From positions 1 through 64,000 of the forward strand of contig JAKPQA010000145.1 of NCBI GenBank assembly GCA_029547025.1: 64,000 nucleotides of DNA. The letters run 5' to 3'. The stretch comes from Armatimonadota bacterium. GTDB taxonomy: Bacteria > Armatimonadota > Zipacnadia > UBA1398 > JAKPQA01. The notes under the pieces were generated by a model. That model did no database searches and was not told the DNA's origin. It saw nothing but the letters and a program-made list of their open reading frames with translations. Shown in pieces: positions 52,059 through 61,496 of this stretch. The translations under genes and the position numbers were made by a program. Each line of letters starts with the position of its first letter. Positions within the stretch are counted from its first letter, which is position 1.

Positions 52059-52838
52059 GTGGCCAATCCCAGGATCGCAGCGCAGCTGATCGTCTACGGA
52101 GGCCGACCCGAGTTTGACCTGGCCGGAGTGTTGACGGAGCTGGCCCAGGCCGGCTACGCGGGAGCGGAGATCGGCACCAACTTCATGGACGCGGACCGGG
52201 TCCAGGTCAAGGCGGCCTTCGCCAACGCGGGGATTGCGCTGTCGGGCATTCATGGCGGCTACGGCTCGATCCCCGATGCCAGTTGGCAAGCGAAGGCCAT
52301 CGAGTTCTGCAAGGACATGGGCGCCAAGCACATCATCTGCTCGGGTGTGGCCGACAACGACAGCCTGGAGGGCTACATCGAGACGGGGGCGGTGTTCAAT
52401 GCCTTCGGTGCGCGATGCAAGGAAGCGGGCTTGAACTTCCTTTATCATAACCATGCGTGGGAGTTCCGTGTTTTCGACGGCGTCAAGGGCATCCACAAGC
52501 TTTGCGAGGTCACGGACCCGGATCTCGTCAAGCTGAACGTCGACGTGTACTGGGTGACGGTGGGCGGGGAGAAGCCCGAGGAGTTCATCGAACGTTACGG
52601 CAATCGAGTCGGCTACTACCACTTCAAGGACGGTCCGTACACCCCGACGGGTTCGATCGCTCCGGGGCCCTATGAGTTCACCGAGTTGGGCCGGGGCTCG
52701 GTGGATCTGGCAGCAGCGCTGGCGGCGGCTCGACGGCACGACCCTCAGTGGATCGTCTACGAGCAGGACCAGAGCAAGCTGGATCCGACCGAGGCAGCGC
52801 GGATCAGCCTAGCTCACCTCAGGTCGTTGGGACTCTAG
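52059..52838 (+). CDS. Sugar phosphate isomerase/epimerase (xylose isomerase-like TIM barrel)
   Basis: LAQAGYAGAEIG, LNFLYHNHAWEF, VKLNVDVYWVTVGGEKPEEFIERYGNRVGYYHFKDGP. Confidence 0.9.
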   Translation: MANPRIAAQLIVYGGRPEFDLAGVLTELAQAGYAGAEIGTNFMDADRVQVKAAFANAGIALSGIHGGYGSIPDASWQAKAIEFCKDMGAKHIICSGVADNDSLEGYIETGAVFNAFGARCKEAGLNFLYHNHAWEFRVFDGVKGIHKLCEVTDPDLVKLNVDVYWVTVGGEKPEEFIERYGNRVGYYHFKDGPYTPTGSIAPGPYEFTELGRGSVDLAAALAAARRHDPQWIVYEQDQSKLDPTEAARISLAHLRSLGL

Positions 52839-52953
52839 GCTCGAGGTCGGGGCCGTTGCTGGCCGCGTTCGCGCCATCGGGCGGAACCATGGCACACCCA
52901 CTTCCGCGGTCTGGCCTGCAAGACTGAACGGGGTGCTATCAGGAGGCACGGGT

Positions 52954-53811
52954 ATGGCGGCAGAAATCATCGACGGGCGTGCGATTGCGGCGGCGATCCG
53001 CTCGGAGGTCAAGGCACAGGTTGACGAGCTGGTACGGGATCACGGGGTCCGGCCCGGTCTCGGCGTCATATTGGTCGGCGACAACCCGGCCTCACGGTCC
53101 TACGTGACCATGAAAGAGAAGGCGTGTGCCGAAGCGGGTATCTATTCGGAGGAGGTGCACCTCCCGGCCGATGCCTCACAGGAGGCCGTCATCAGCGCCA
53201 TCGGGGCCTATGCGGCGAACGCGTCCATCCACGCGATCCTGGTGCAGCTCCCGCTGCCCGACCACATCGACGAGCACGCGGTGCTTCTCAGTGTGCCCCC
53301 AGCCAAGGACGCGGACGGGTTTCATCCGTTCCTGGTTGGCGAGCTGTGGTCGCAGGGCACGGCGGATTTCATCCCGTGCACGCCCTATGGCGTACTCGAG
53401 TTGCTGAAGCGGAGCGACGTGCCGCTCGTGGGCGCGCGCGCGGTGGTGATTGGTCGTAGCAACATTGTCGGCAAGCCGGTGGCGTCCCTACTCCTTCGTG
53501 AGCATTGCACGGTGACTCTGTGCCACTCGAGGACGCGCGACCTGCCGGGGGTGGCCCGGGAGGCGGACATCCTCGTCGTGGCCATCGGGCGCCCGAAGAT
53601 GGTGGACGCCTCGTATATCAAGCCGGGGGCCACAGTCATTGATGTTGGCATCAGCCGAGCTGAGGACGGGAGCCTGGTGGGCGATGTCGATTTCGAATCC
53701 GCCAGCCAGGTGGCGGGCAAGATCACGCCGGTCCCCAAGGGCGTCGGCCCAATGACCATCGCCATGCTGCTCCAGAACACGGTGAACGCTGCAGCCCGGG
53801 CCGCGAGCTGA
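52954..53811 (+). CDS. folD: Methylenetetrahydrofolate dehydrogenase/cyclohydrolase
   Basis: GVILVGDNPASRSYVTMKEKACAEAGI, VQLPLPDHI, ARAVVIGRSNIVGKPVASLLL, PVPKGVGPMTIAMLLQNT. Confidence 0.96.
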   Translation: MAAEIIDGRAIAAAIRSEVKAQVDELVRDHGVRPGLGVILVGDNPASRSYVTMKEKACAEAGIYSEEVHLPADASQEAVISAIGAYAANASIHAILVQLPLPDHIDEHAVLLSVPPAKDADGFHPFLVGELWSQGTADFIPCTPYGVLELLKRSDVPLVGARAVVIGRSNIVGKPVASLLLREHCTVTLCHSRTRDLPGVAREADILVVAIGRPKMVDASYIKPGATVIDVGISRAEDGSLVGDVDFESASQVAGKITPVPKGVGPMTIAMLLQNTVNAAARAAS

Positions 53812-55037
53812 TGGATCGGGCGACTCCGGTACTCACGGTCTCGGAGTTGACGCTGCACGTGAAGTCGGTGGTGGAGGCCGACCCCGTGCTGGCGGAGGTG
53901 GGCGTTCGGGGCGAGGTATCAAACTACAAGCACCACACGTCGGGGCACCTGTACTTCACACTGAAGGACGCGGACTCGCAGCTTTCCTGCGTGATGTTCC
54001 GCGGCGACGCCATGCGCCTGGCCTTCGAGCCGGCCGATGGGCTACTCGTTGTTGCGGTGGGCCGCGTGGGTGTCTATGAGAAGGCCGGACGCTACCAGCT
54101 GTACGTCCGGTCCATGCAGCCGGCGGGTCGTGGAGGCCTGCTCGAGGCGCTGGAGCGGCTCAAGGCCAAACTCGCGGCCGAGGGCCTGTTCGATGTCGCC
54201 CGGAAGCGGCCGCTGCCGGCCTATCCGGAGCGCGTGGGGATCATCACCTCCGCCACAGGGGCCGCCGTCCGCGATATGGTATCGATCATCCGGCGGCGCT
54301 TCCCGCCAGCGCGCCTGACCGTCATCCCGGCTCCCGTGCAGGGGTCCGATGCCCCTGCTGGCCTCCGTGCGGCCCTTCGCATCGCGGACGGGCGATTTGA
54401 TGTACTGATTATCGGGCGAGGTGGCGGATCTATCGAGGATTTGTGGTGCTTCAATGACGAGGGGCTGGTGCGGGCCGTGGCTGCGTGCGCCACTCCAATC
54501 GTCAGCGCCGTGGGGCATGAGACGGACTACACGCTGTGCGACCTGGCGGCGGACGTGCGGGCACCCACGCCATCGGCCGCCGCAGAGATAGTCGTCCCCG
54601 ACGCGGAGGAGCTGAGGGCCAGGCTGCGAGCTCTGGGTCTGCGTCTGGCTCGCCACCTGGTGCATGGTGCCGAGCTGGCGCGGTTGCGGCTCACGAGCCT
54701 GACGAGCCGGCGGGGGCTGGCGCAGCCGCTCGATCGCGTGTTAGAGTTCCAGCAGCAGCTGGATGACCTGCAGGATCGAATGGCCCGGGCGGCATCGACG
54801 GGCTCGGAGCAGCGCCGGGCGCACGTAGACCGTTTAGCCGCGCGCCTCACCGCCTTGAGTCCGGTACGCGTTCTGGAGCGCGGTTACGCTATCGTGCGCC
54901 GGAGCGACGACGGTAGCCTGATCCGGCGCGTGGCCGACGCCCACGCGGGCGAGTCGGCTGATGTCCAGTTCATCGATGGCGTTGCGGCGGTTCGGATCAC
55001 GGGTACGGAGGAGCGAGCTCTTGGCCAAGCGACGTGA
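53811..55037 (+). CDS. xseA: Exodeoxyribonuclease VII large subunit
   Basis: VRGEVSNYKHHTSGHLYFTLKD, GIITSATGAAVRDMVSIIRRR, IIGRGGGSIEDLWCFNDE, SAVGHETDYTLCDLAADVRAPTPSAAAE. Confidence 0.96.
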   Translation: MDRATPVLTVSELTLHVKSVVEADPVLAEVGVRGEVSNYKHHTSGHLYFTLKDADSQLSCVMFRGDAMRLAFEPADGLLVVAVGRVGVYEKAGRYQLYVRSMQPAGRGGLLEALERLKAKLAAEGLFDVARKRPLPAYPERVGIITSATGAAVRDMVSIIRRRFPPARLTVIPAPVQGSDAPAGLRAALRIADGRFDVLIIGRGGGSIEDLWCFNDEGLVRAVAACATPIVSAVGHETDYTLCDLAADVRAPTPSAAAEIVVPDAEELRARLRALGLRLARHLVHGAELARLRLTSLTSRRGLAQPLDRVLEFQQQLDDLQDRMARAASTGSEQRRAHVDRLAARLTALSPVRVLERGYAIVRRSDDGSLIRRVADAHAGESADVQFIDGVAAVRITGTEERALGQAT

Positions 55038-55050
55038 AGCCGAGCCAAGC

Positions 55051-55272
55051 ATGTCGTTCGAGGACGCGATCGCCAAACTCGAGAGCGTTGTCGATGCCCT
55101 CGAAGGCGGCCAGCTCACCCTGGAGGAGTCTCTGAAGCTCTTCCAGGAGGGTATGGCGCTGCGTGCCGTCTGCGAGGCGAAGCTCGACCAGGCCGAGACG
55201 ACCATCCGGAAGCTTCTGGAGACGTCCCCGGGTGTGGTGTCCGAGGTGGAGTTCGAGGCGGAGGATGCATAG
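55051..55272 (+). CDS. xseB: Exodeoxyribonuclease VII small subunit
   Basis: MSFEDAIAKLESVVDALEGGQLTLEESLKLFQEGMALRAVCEAKL. Confidence 0.93.
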   Translation: MSFEDAIAKLESVVDALEGGQLTLEESLKLFQEGMALRAVCEAKLDQAETTIRKLLETSPGVVSEVEFEAEDA

Positions 55273-55329
55273 CGGCAGCGACCGGCGTATGGTAACGAAC
55301 ACATGTGGTACGGCGATGGAGGCGTGCGG

Positions 55330-57219
55330 ATGAGCCGCCTTCTGGATACCATCGACAGCCCTCGTGACCTGAAGCGCCTGTCGGCCGCCGATCTGCCGCG
55401 TCTGGCCCAGGAGATCCGTTCAGCGCTCATCGAGACGGTGTCGATGGTCGGCGGGCACCTGGCGCCCAACCTGGGCGTGGTGGAGCTGACCATCGCCCTT
55501 CACCGGGCGTTCGACGCGCCCAGGGACCGCATCGTGTTTGATGTGGGCCACCAGGCCTACGTACACAAGCTCCTGACCGGCCGGCGCGAGCAGTTTGGCA
55601 CCTTGCGGCGGCGCGGGGGAATCTCGGGGTTCCCGCGCCGCTGCGAGAGTCCCTATGACGTGTTCGGCACGGGGCATGGCAGCACATCGATCTCGGCGGC
55701 CCTGGGCATCGCCACAGCGCGGGATCTGGCGGGTGAGCACTACCAGGTCGTCGCTGTCATCGGCGACGGCGCCATGACCGGCGGCATGGCCTTCGAGGGT
55801 CTGAACCAGGTGGCGGAACGTGATACCGATCTGGTGATCATCCTCAACGACAACGGCATGTCCATCTCCCCCAATGTGGGCGCCATGGCGCGGTATCTCC
55901 AGAGGTTCCGGCTCGATCCGGGCTATTCGAGTGCCAAGCGCAGCGTCGAGGGGCTGGTGCGCCGATATGACCGTTTCGGACTCGGTAACCATGTACTCGA
56001 CGCGGTTGAGAAGCTCAAAGACGGGGCCAAGAGCCTCTTCCTGCCCGGAATGTTGTTCGAGGAGCTCGGGTTGCGGTATTTCGGACCGGTGGACGGCCAC
56101 GACCTCGACGAGCTCACGCGCACTTTCGAACAGGTACGGCGTCTGAAGGGGCCCCGGATTGTCCACGTGGTGACCCAGAAGGGGCGCGGCTACCGGCTCG
56201 CGGAGGAGGATGCCGAGTCCTATCATGGCTGCAAGCCTTTCGACGTGGACCAGGGCCAACTGGACCCACCCGTGCCCCAGAAGACGTACTCGGAAGTATT
56301 CAGCGAAGCCTTGGCGGGGCTGGCGGAGGCGGACAGCCGGATCGTGGCGGTCACGGCGGCCATGTGCGTGGGCACAGGGCTGAAGCCCTTCGCGCGGCGC
56401 TTCCCCCACCGGTTCTTCGATGTCGGAATGGCCGAGGAGCACGCCGTGACCTTCGCGGCCGGCCTGGCTGCCGAGGGCTGGCGTCCCGTCGTCGCCATCT
56501 ACTCGACATTCCTGCAACGGGCCTACGACCAGGTGCTACACGACGTGTGCCTCCAGGGCCTGCCCGTGGTGTTCTGCCTGGATCGGGCCGGGCTCGTGGG
56601 AAGCGATGGCCCGACCCATCACGGTGTGTTTGACTTCTCTTACCTGCGACACATCCCGGGCTTGGTGGTAGGGGCGCCGCGCAGCGGGGCCGAGCTGAAG
56701 CGAATGCTTGCAGCCGCGTTTGCCCATGATGGGCCGTTCGCGATCCGTTACCCGGCGGGAGCCGCTGAGGAGACCGAGTCCAACGGGCGACCGTCGACGC
56801 TTGAGATCGGCCGGGGCGAGGTGTTGCGCGAAGGCAGCCAGGCGACGCTGGTGGCGGTGGGTTCGTGCGTGGGAGCGGCTCAGGCGGCCGCCGATGAGCT
56901 GGCCGGAGATGGCATGCAGGTCGGCGTGATCGATGCCCGTTTCGTCAAGCCGCTGGACACGGGGTTGCTCGAGGATGCGGGGCGCCTTACGGGGTTGCTG
57001 GTGACGGTCGAGGAGAACGTTCTGCAAGGCGGGTTCGGTGCCGCCGTGCTCGAGTGGGCCGCTCCGTTGGGCATTCGGGTGCATCGGTTGGGCATTGCGG
57101 ACGAGTTCGTGCCGCACGGCAGCCAGACGGAGCTGCGCCAGCTCGTGGGTATCGACGCGGACAGCATCGCCCAAGCCGTCCGGCACGCGGTGGCAGGCCG
57201 CGTCAGTGCAGGGCCATGA
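55330..57219 (+). CDS. dxs: 1-deoxy-D-xylulose-5-phosphate synthase
   Basis: GHQAYVHKLLTGRR, VIGDGAMTGGMAFEGLN, LNDNGMSISPNVGA, DVGMAEEHAVTFAAGLA. Confidence 0.96.
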   Translation: MSRLLDTIDSPRDLKRLSAADLPRLAQEIRSALIETVSMVGGHLAPNLGVVELTIALHRAFDAPRDRIVFDVGHQAYVHKLLTGRREQFGTLRRRGGISGFPRRCESPYDVFGTGHGSTSISAALGIATARDLAGEHYQVVAVIGDGAMTGGMAFEGLNQVAERDTDLVIILNDNGMSISPNVGAMARYLQRFRLDPGYSSAKRSVEGLVRRYDRFGLGNHVLDAVEKLKDGAKSLFLPGMLFEELGLRYFGPVDGHDLDELTRTFEQVRRLKGPRIVHVVTQKGRGYRLAEEDAESYHGCKPFDVDQGQLDPPVPQKTYSEVFSEALAGLAEADSRIVAVTAAMCVGTGLKPFARRFPHRFFDVGMAEEHAVTFAAGLAAEGWRPVVAIYSTFLQRAYDQVLHDVCLQGLPVVFCLDRAGLVGSDGPTHHGVFDFSYLRHIPGLVVGAPRSGAELKRMLAAAFAHDGPFAIRYPAGAAEETESNGRPSTLEIGRGEVLREGSQATLVAVGSCVGAAQAAADELAGDGMQVGVIDARFVKPLDTGLLEDAGRLTGLLVTVEENVLQGGFGAAVLEWAAPLGIRVHRLGIADEFVPHGSQTELRQLVGIDADSIAQAVRHAVAGRVSAGP

Positions 57220-59729
57220 AGGTCGACGCCTTCCTGCGTGAGATCCGCAACTCCCGGGACTACGAGGGCCAGATGGTCCACGTTCAGGACATCCCGGCCC
57301 GCGACGCGGCCTTCGCCGATCCGGAACGCCCCCTGACACCGCGCATCACGGAGGCCCTCGGGGCACTGGGCATCCAGCAGCTCTACACGCACCAGGCCTC
57401 TGCCGTCGACGCCATTCGCCGCGACGAGAATGTGGTGATCGTCACATCGACCGCCAGCGGCAAGACGCTGTGCTACACCATTCCGGTGCTGGAGTCGCTG
57501 GCCGATGACCCCGAGACCCGGGCCCTGTGGATGTTCCCCACCAAAGCACTGGCGCAGGATCAGCTCAAGACGCTGCGGCGCTTTGTGGAGGGCGTGCCCG
57601 ACCTGCCGGTCGTTACCGGTACGTACGACGGCGACACACCGCAGACGGAGCGGCGAACGCTGCGCGATCGCGGACGGATCATCCTGACGAACCCCGACAT
57701 GCTGCACTCAGGCATCCTCGCGAACCACTCGCGCTGGGCGGGATTCTTCGAGAACCTCAAGTACGTCGTGATCGACGAGGTGCACACGTATCGGGGCGTG
57801 TTTGGTTCGCACGTCGCCAACGTGATGCGGCGCCTGCGCCGCGTCTGCACTCATTATGGCGCGCACCCGGTCTTCGTGCTCTGCAGCGCGACCATAGCGA
57901 ACCCGAAGGAGTTGGCCGAGGCCATCGTTGGCGAGGCCGTGACGCTGGTCGACAACGATGGCTCGCCGCGCGGCCGCAAGCGCTTCGTTCTGTGGAACCC
58001 TCCGCATCTGGACGAGACGAGACTGGAGCGCCGAAGCCCGCACACGGAGGCCGAGCGTCTGCTCGTATCGCTCATTCGAGGCGGTAACCAGACGATCTGT
58101 TTCGTGCGAGCCCGCGTGCTGGCAGAGACCATCTACCGCTATGCCCAGGACAGCCTGCGGCGCCACGCGCCGCGGCTGGCCAATGCGATCCGGGCGTACC
58201 GCGGCGGCTACATCGCCGAGCAGCGGCGCGAGATTGAGCGGCAGCTCTTCTCGGGGGAGCTGATGGGCGTCGTCAGCACGGTGGCGCTCGAACTCGGGAT
58301 CGACATCGGCAGTCTCGACGCCTGCCTGACCGTGGGATACCCGGGGTCCATCGCCAGCCTGTGGCAGCAAGCCGGCCGGGCGGGGCGTGGTACCGAGGAC
58401 TCATTGGCGGTCCTCATTGGCTACAACTCACCCATCGATCAGTTCCTGATGCAGAACCCGGGCTATCTGTTCTCGCAGAGCCCCGAGATGGCCGTGGTCG
58501 ACCCGGCGAATCCGCACATCGTGGCCTGGCACCTGCGTTGCGCCTGCCACGAACTCCCCGTGTCGGCGGCTGATGAGGCCATCTTTGGCGAGTACCTGTA
58601 CAGCGTGCTGGACATCCTCACCGACAGCGGCGACATCCGCCGGCGGGGGAACCGCTGGTACTGGGCGGGACAGGGCTACCCCGCGACGCAGTTCTCGCTG
58701 CGGAACATCCCCGAAGACGTATACCAGATCATCGACCAGACTGACGGCCGGTCCGAGACCATCGGTGAGACCGATGAGACGTCGGCATTCTTCTCGCTGT
58801 ACACGCAGGCCATCTACATGCACAACGCCGAGACGTACTTCGTCAAGGAGCTCAACATCGACCGGAAACATGCGTACATCGAGAAGGTGGACTGTGACTA
58901 CTACACCCAGTCGGTCGACAAGCGCGAGATCCGGGTGGTCAACGCCGACGAGGAGCGGAAGTGGCGCGTCAGCCAGGTGTTTTTCGGTGACGTGACCGTC
59001 ACCGAGATGGTTGTCATGTTCCGGAAGATCCAGTTCGGGGCCCGTGACAGCATCGGGTTTGGGAGCGTCGACCTCCCGCCCATCGAGACCGACACCGAGG
59101 CGCTGTGGGTCGTGCCGCCGCGCGACGCACTGGACCGTATCCGGCAGTTCGGCCGGGTGCCGCAGGACGGCCTGCTGGGGGTGGGGAACGTCATCGTGGG
59201 CGTCATGCCCCTCTTCGTTATGTCCGATCCCATGGACGTGGGCGCGGCCGTGGACTCGAGTAACGTGGGATCCCCGAGCCTGTTCATCTATGACAAGCAT
59301 GCGGGTGGCGTGGGCTTCGCGCAGCGGGCGTATGGCCGCATTGAGGAGATCATGGAAGCGGCGCTGTCGCTCATCCACGGGTGTGACTGTTCCGACGGCT
59401 GTCCATCGTGTGTGGGGGCTCCACTGCCGCCCTATGCCTACGGTGACGTGGACAGTTCGAGCCGCGGAGCGATCCCCGACAAGGAGGCGGCCCTGTGTCT
59501 GCTGCATTCGCTGCTGGAGCGCGAGCCTTATACCCCGAGGCCCGTGTCGTCGCCACTGGGCGAGGCGGCTGCGCCACTGCCGAGGGGCCCTGAGCCAACG
59601 TCTCTCACGGCGCCGGCACCACCGCCGCCCCCGGACTACGCGCGCCTGCCCGAGGAGGTCGAGCGCAAGCTCGTCCGGCGTCTCGCGACCATGAAGCGCC
59701 AGCGCCCGCGCCGCGTGGACCGCCCATAG
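57216..59729 (+). CDS. DEAD/DEAH-box helicase with DUF1998-type C-terminus (MrfA/YprA-like)
   Basis: LYTHQASAVDAIRRDENVVIVTSTASGKTLCYTIPVLE, VIDEVHTYRGVFGSHVANVMRRLRR, C-terminal CDCSDGCPSCVGAP four-Cys cluster. Confidence 0.92.
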   Translation: MKVDAFLREIRNSRDYEGQMVHVQDIPARDAAFADPERPLTPRITEALGALGIQQLYTHQASAVDAIRRDENVVIVTSTASGKTLCYTIPVLESLADDPETRALWMFPTKALAQDQLKTLRRFVEGVPDLPVVTGTYDGDTPQTERRTLRDRGRIILTNPDMLHSGILANHSRWAGFFENLKYVVIDEVHTYRGVFGSHVANVMRRLRRVCTHYGAHPVFVLCSATIANPKELAEAIVGEAVTLVDNDGSPRGRKRFVLWNPPHLDETRLERRSPHTEAERLLVSLIRGGNQTICFVRARVLAETIYRYAQDSLRRHAPRLANAIRAYRGGYIAEQRREIERQLFSGELMGVVSTVALELGIDIGSLDACLTVGYPGSIASLWQQAGRAGRGTEDSLAVLIGYNSPIDQFLMQNPGYLFSQSPEMAVVDPANPHIVAWHLRCACHELPVSAADEAIFGEYLYSVLDILTDSGDIRRRGNRWYWAGQGYPATQFSLRNIPEDVYQIIDQTDGRSETIGETDETSAFFSLYTQAIYMHNAETYFVKELNIDRKHAYIEKVDCDYYTQSVDKREIRVVNADEERKWRVSQVFFGDVTVTEMVVMFRKIQFGARDSIGFGSVDLPPIETDTEALWVVPPRDALDRIRQFGRVPQDGLLGVGNVIVGVMPLFVMSDPMDVGAAVDSSNVGSPSLFIYDKHAGGVGFAQRAYGRIEEIMEAALSLIHGCDCSDGCPSCVGAPLPPYAYGDVDSSSRGAIPDKEAALCLLHSLLEREPYTPRPVSSPLGEAAAPLPRGPEPTSLTAPAPPPPPDYARLPEEVERKLVRRLATMKRQRPRRVDRP

Positions 59730-59788
59730 GGCGCCCTGTGGGCCCGGGCCCCCCGTCCGTGCAACGACTCCGGCCCATACCCCGGGGA

Positions 59789-60568
59789 CTAGACTCGTTG
59801 CTGCGCGATCAGGGCCGCGCCCAGGGCCGTCGCAATCTGGGGGTGCTCGGGGACCGTCAGCGGCACTCCCAGGTTCTCCTCGAGGGCCCGGCAAAGCCCC
59901 GCGTTCTGAGCCGGCCCGCCATCGAACCATACGGGTTCGATGAGCCCCGCGCTCCGGGCGAGCTGGGCGACACGCTTGGCGATGGCTGCGTGGACGCCTG
60001 CCACGATGTCGGGCACCCGCTTCCCCTGGGCCACCAGCGAGACGACCTCGGTCTCGGCGAAGACGGTGCACACACTGTTGATCGCGAGTGTTTCCTGTGC
60101 GTCCGCCGAGATGCGTCCCAGATCCTCCAGCTCGACCTCGAGTGCCCGGCTGATCTGCTCCAGGAACCGCCCCGTGCCCGCGGCGCACTTGTCGTTCATG
60201 GCGAAGTTGGTCATCTGGCCCTGCTCATCCAGCACGATGACCTTGCTGTCTTGGCCGCCGATGTCGATGATCGTCCGGACGGTGGAGCCGTTGGCCAGGA
60301 AGCGGGCCCCCACCGCGTTGGCCGTCAGCTCGCTGACCGTCTGGTCCGTGGCCGCCACAAGCCGCCGCCCATACCCGGTGCTCACCATGTAGTGCACATC
60401 CGAAGGCGCATAGCCGCTGCGTGCCAGGGCCGAGGCCAGTAGCCGCTCCGCCGCCCTCCGGCAACTGGCGCCCGTCGGCGCCAGGTCATACGCCACCATA
60501 CGGTCGCCCTCGACCAGAACCACCTTGGTGGTCGTCGATCCCACATCAAGTCCCGCAGTCAGCGCCAT
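59789..60568 (-). CDS. Acyl-CoA dehydratase activase (BadF/BadG/BcrA/BcrD ATPase family)
   Basis: GLDVGSTTTKVVLVEG, IIDIGGQDSKVI, MNDKCAAGTGRFLE, SVCTVFAETEVVSL. Confidence 0.92.
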   Translation of the reverse strand: MALTAGLDVGSTTTKVVLVEGDRMVAYDLAPTGASCRRAAERLLASALARSGYAPSDVHYMVSTGYGRRLVAATDQTVSELTANAVGARFLANGSTVRTIIDIGGQDSKVIVLDEQGQMTNFAMNDKCAAGTGRFLEQISRALEVELEDLGRISADAQETLAINSVCTVFAETEVVSLVAQGKRVPDIVAGVHAAIAKRVAQLARSAGLIEPVWFDGGPAQNAGLCRALEENLGVPLTVPEHPQIATALGAALIAQQRV

Positions 60569-60730
60569 GCCTCTACACACTCGCTCCAGACGTGTGGGCT
60601 AGTGTACCCCATCCCACCGCAGTCAGCGAGCGGCGATGCGCGGCAGTTCCAGTGGATAGGCGCAACCGCCGCCTGTGCCGAACGTCCTGATGCCTGACAC
60701 TGCGCACCCAGACCACCTGAGATGTGAGGA

Positions 60731-61414
60731 GTGGACTCCGTGCTGTCGCTGCCTGAGGAGTTCCTGCTGCTGGCGCTGGATGACCAGAAGGGGTCGTTCG
60801 CTGCCTTTACCGACTATGGCCTGGCCGGGGCAGTGCTGGTCGAGCTGCTGCTGCGTGACGCCATCACCGTGGGCCCCAAGGGCGAGGTCCTGGCTGGTAG
60901 TTCCCCCCAGGGCGACGCGGCGCTCGACGCCGCGCTGGCAGCCATCGGCCAACTGAAGAAGCCCAAGAAGCTCCAGGAGTGGGTCGGCTCTCTACCCGGA
61001 CGCTGCAAGACGCTCAAGCCCGCGGTGCTCGATGGCCTCGTGGCGCAGGGGGTTCTGCGTCGGGAGGACCGCCGCTTTCTCCGCGTGTTTGCCTATACGC
61101 GCTACCCTGAGGCGGACGGGGCGCCCGAGGACGCGATCGTCGGCCGCTTGCGCCGTGTGCTGCTCGATGGGCAGGAGCCCGACGGTCGGACCGCCGCCCT
61201 CATTGGCCTGCTCCACGGATGTCAGATGGACGCGTCCGTGCTCCGCAACCGTGCCGAACGCAAGACCGCCAAGCCGATACTGGACCGCATCACCAAGGGC
61301 GACATCGTGAGCTCGGCGGTGAGCAGCGCGGTGGCCGCGGCCATCGCCGCCGCCTGCTCGGCTGCGATGACATGCTGCATCGCGGCCTCGGTCGCCGCGT
61401 CATCCAGCAGCTGA
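60731..61414 (+). CDS. GPP34 (GOLPH3-like) family phosphoprotein
   Basis: LPEEFLLLALDDQKGS N-terminus; central RVFAYTRYPEADG; Ala/Ser-rich C-terminal tail as is common in bacterial GPP34 proteins. Confidence 0.75.
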   Translation: MDSVLSLPEEFLLLALDDQKGSFAAFTDYGLAGAVLVELLLRDAITVGPKGEVLAGSSPQGDAALDAALAAIGQLKKPKKLQEWVGSLPGRCKTLKPAVLDGLVAQGVLRREDRRFLRVFAYTRYPEADGAPEDAIVGRLRRVLLDGQEPDGRTAALIGLLHGCQMDASVLRNRAERKTAKPILDRITKGDIVSSAVSSAVAAAIAAACSAAMTCCIAASVAASSSS

Positions 61415-61496
61415 CTGCCTGGCCTCGCACACGCGCCGGACGGCCTCCTCAGGCTCCTGACGCGGGGTTGCCGCCATCTGCCTTCTGCCACCTGTC

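Noticed and set aside
51336-52739. 467-aa minus-strand ORF
   Set aside because: Antisense to nusB and the TIM-barrel gene; no family resemblance.
58428-60188. 586-aa ORF on the minus strand
   Set aside because: Mirrors the MrfA-like helicase gene; low-complexity Arg/His/Gly-rich translation typical of a high-GC shadow ORF.
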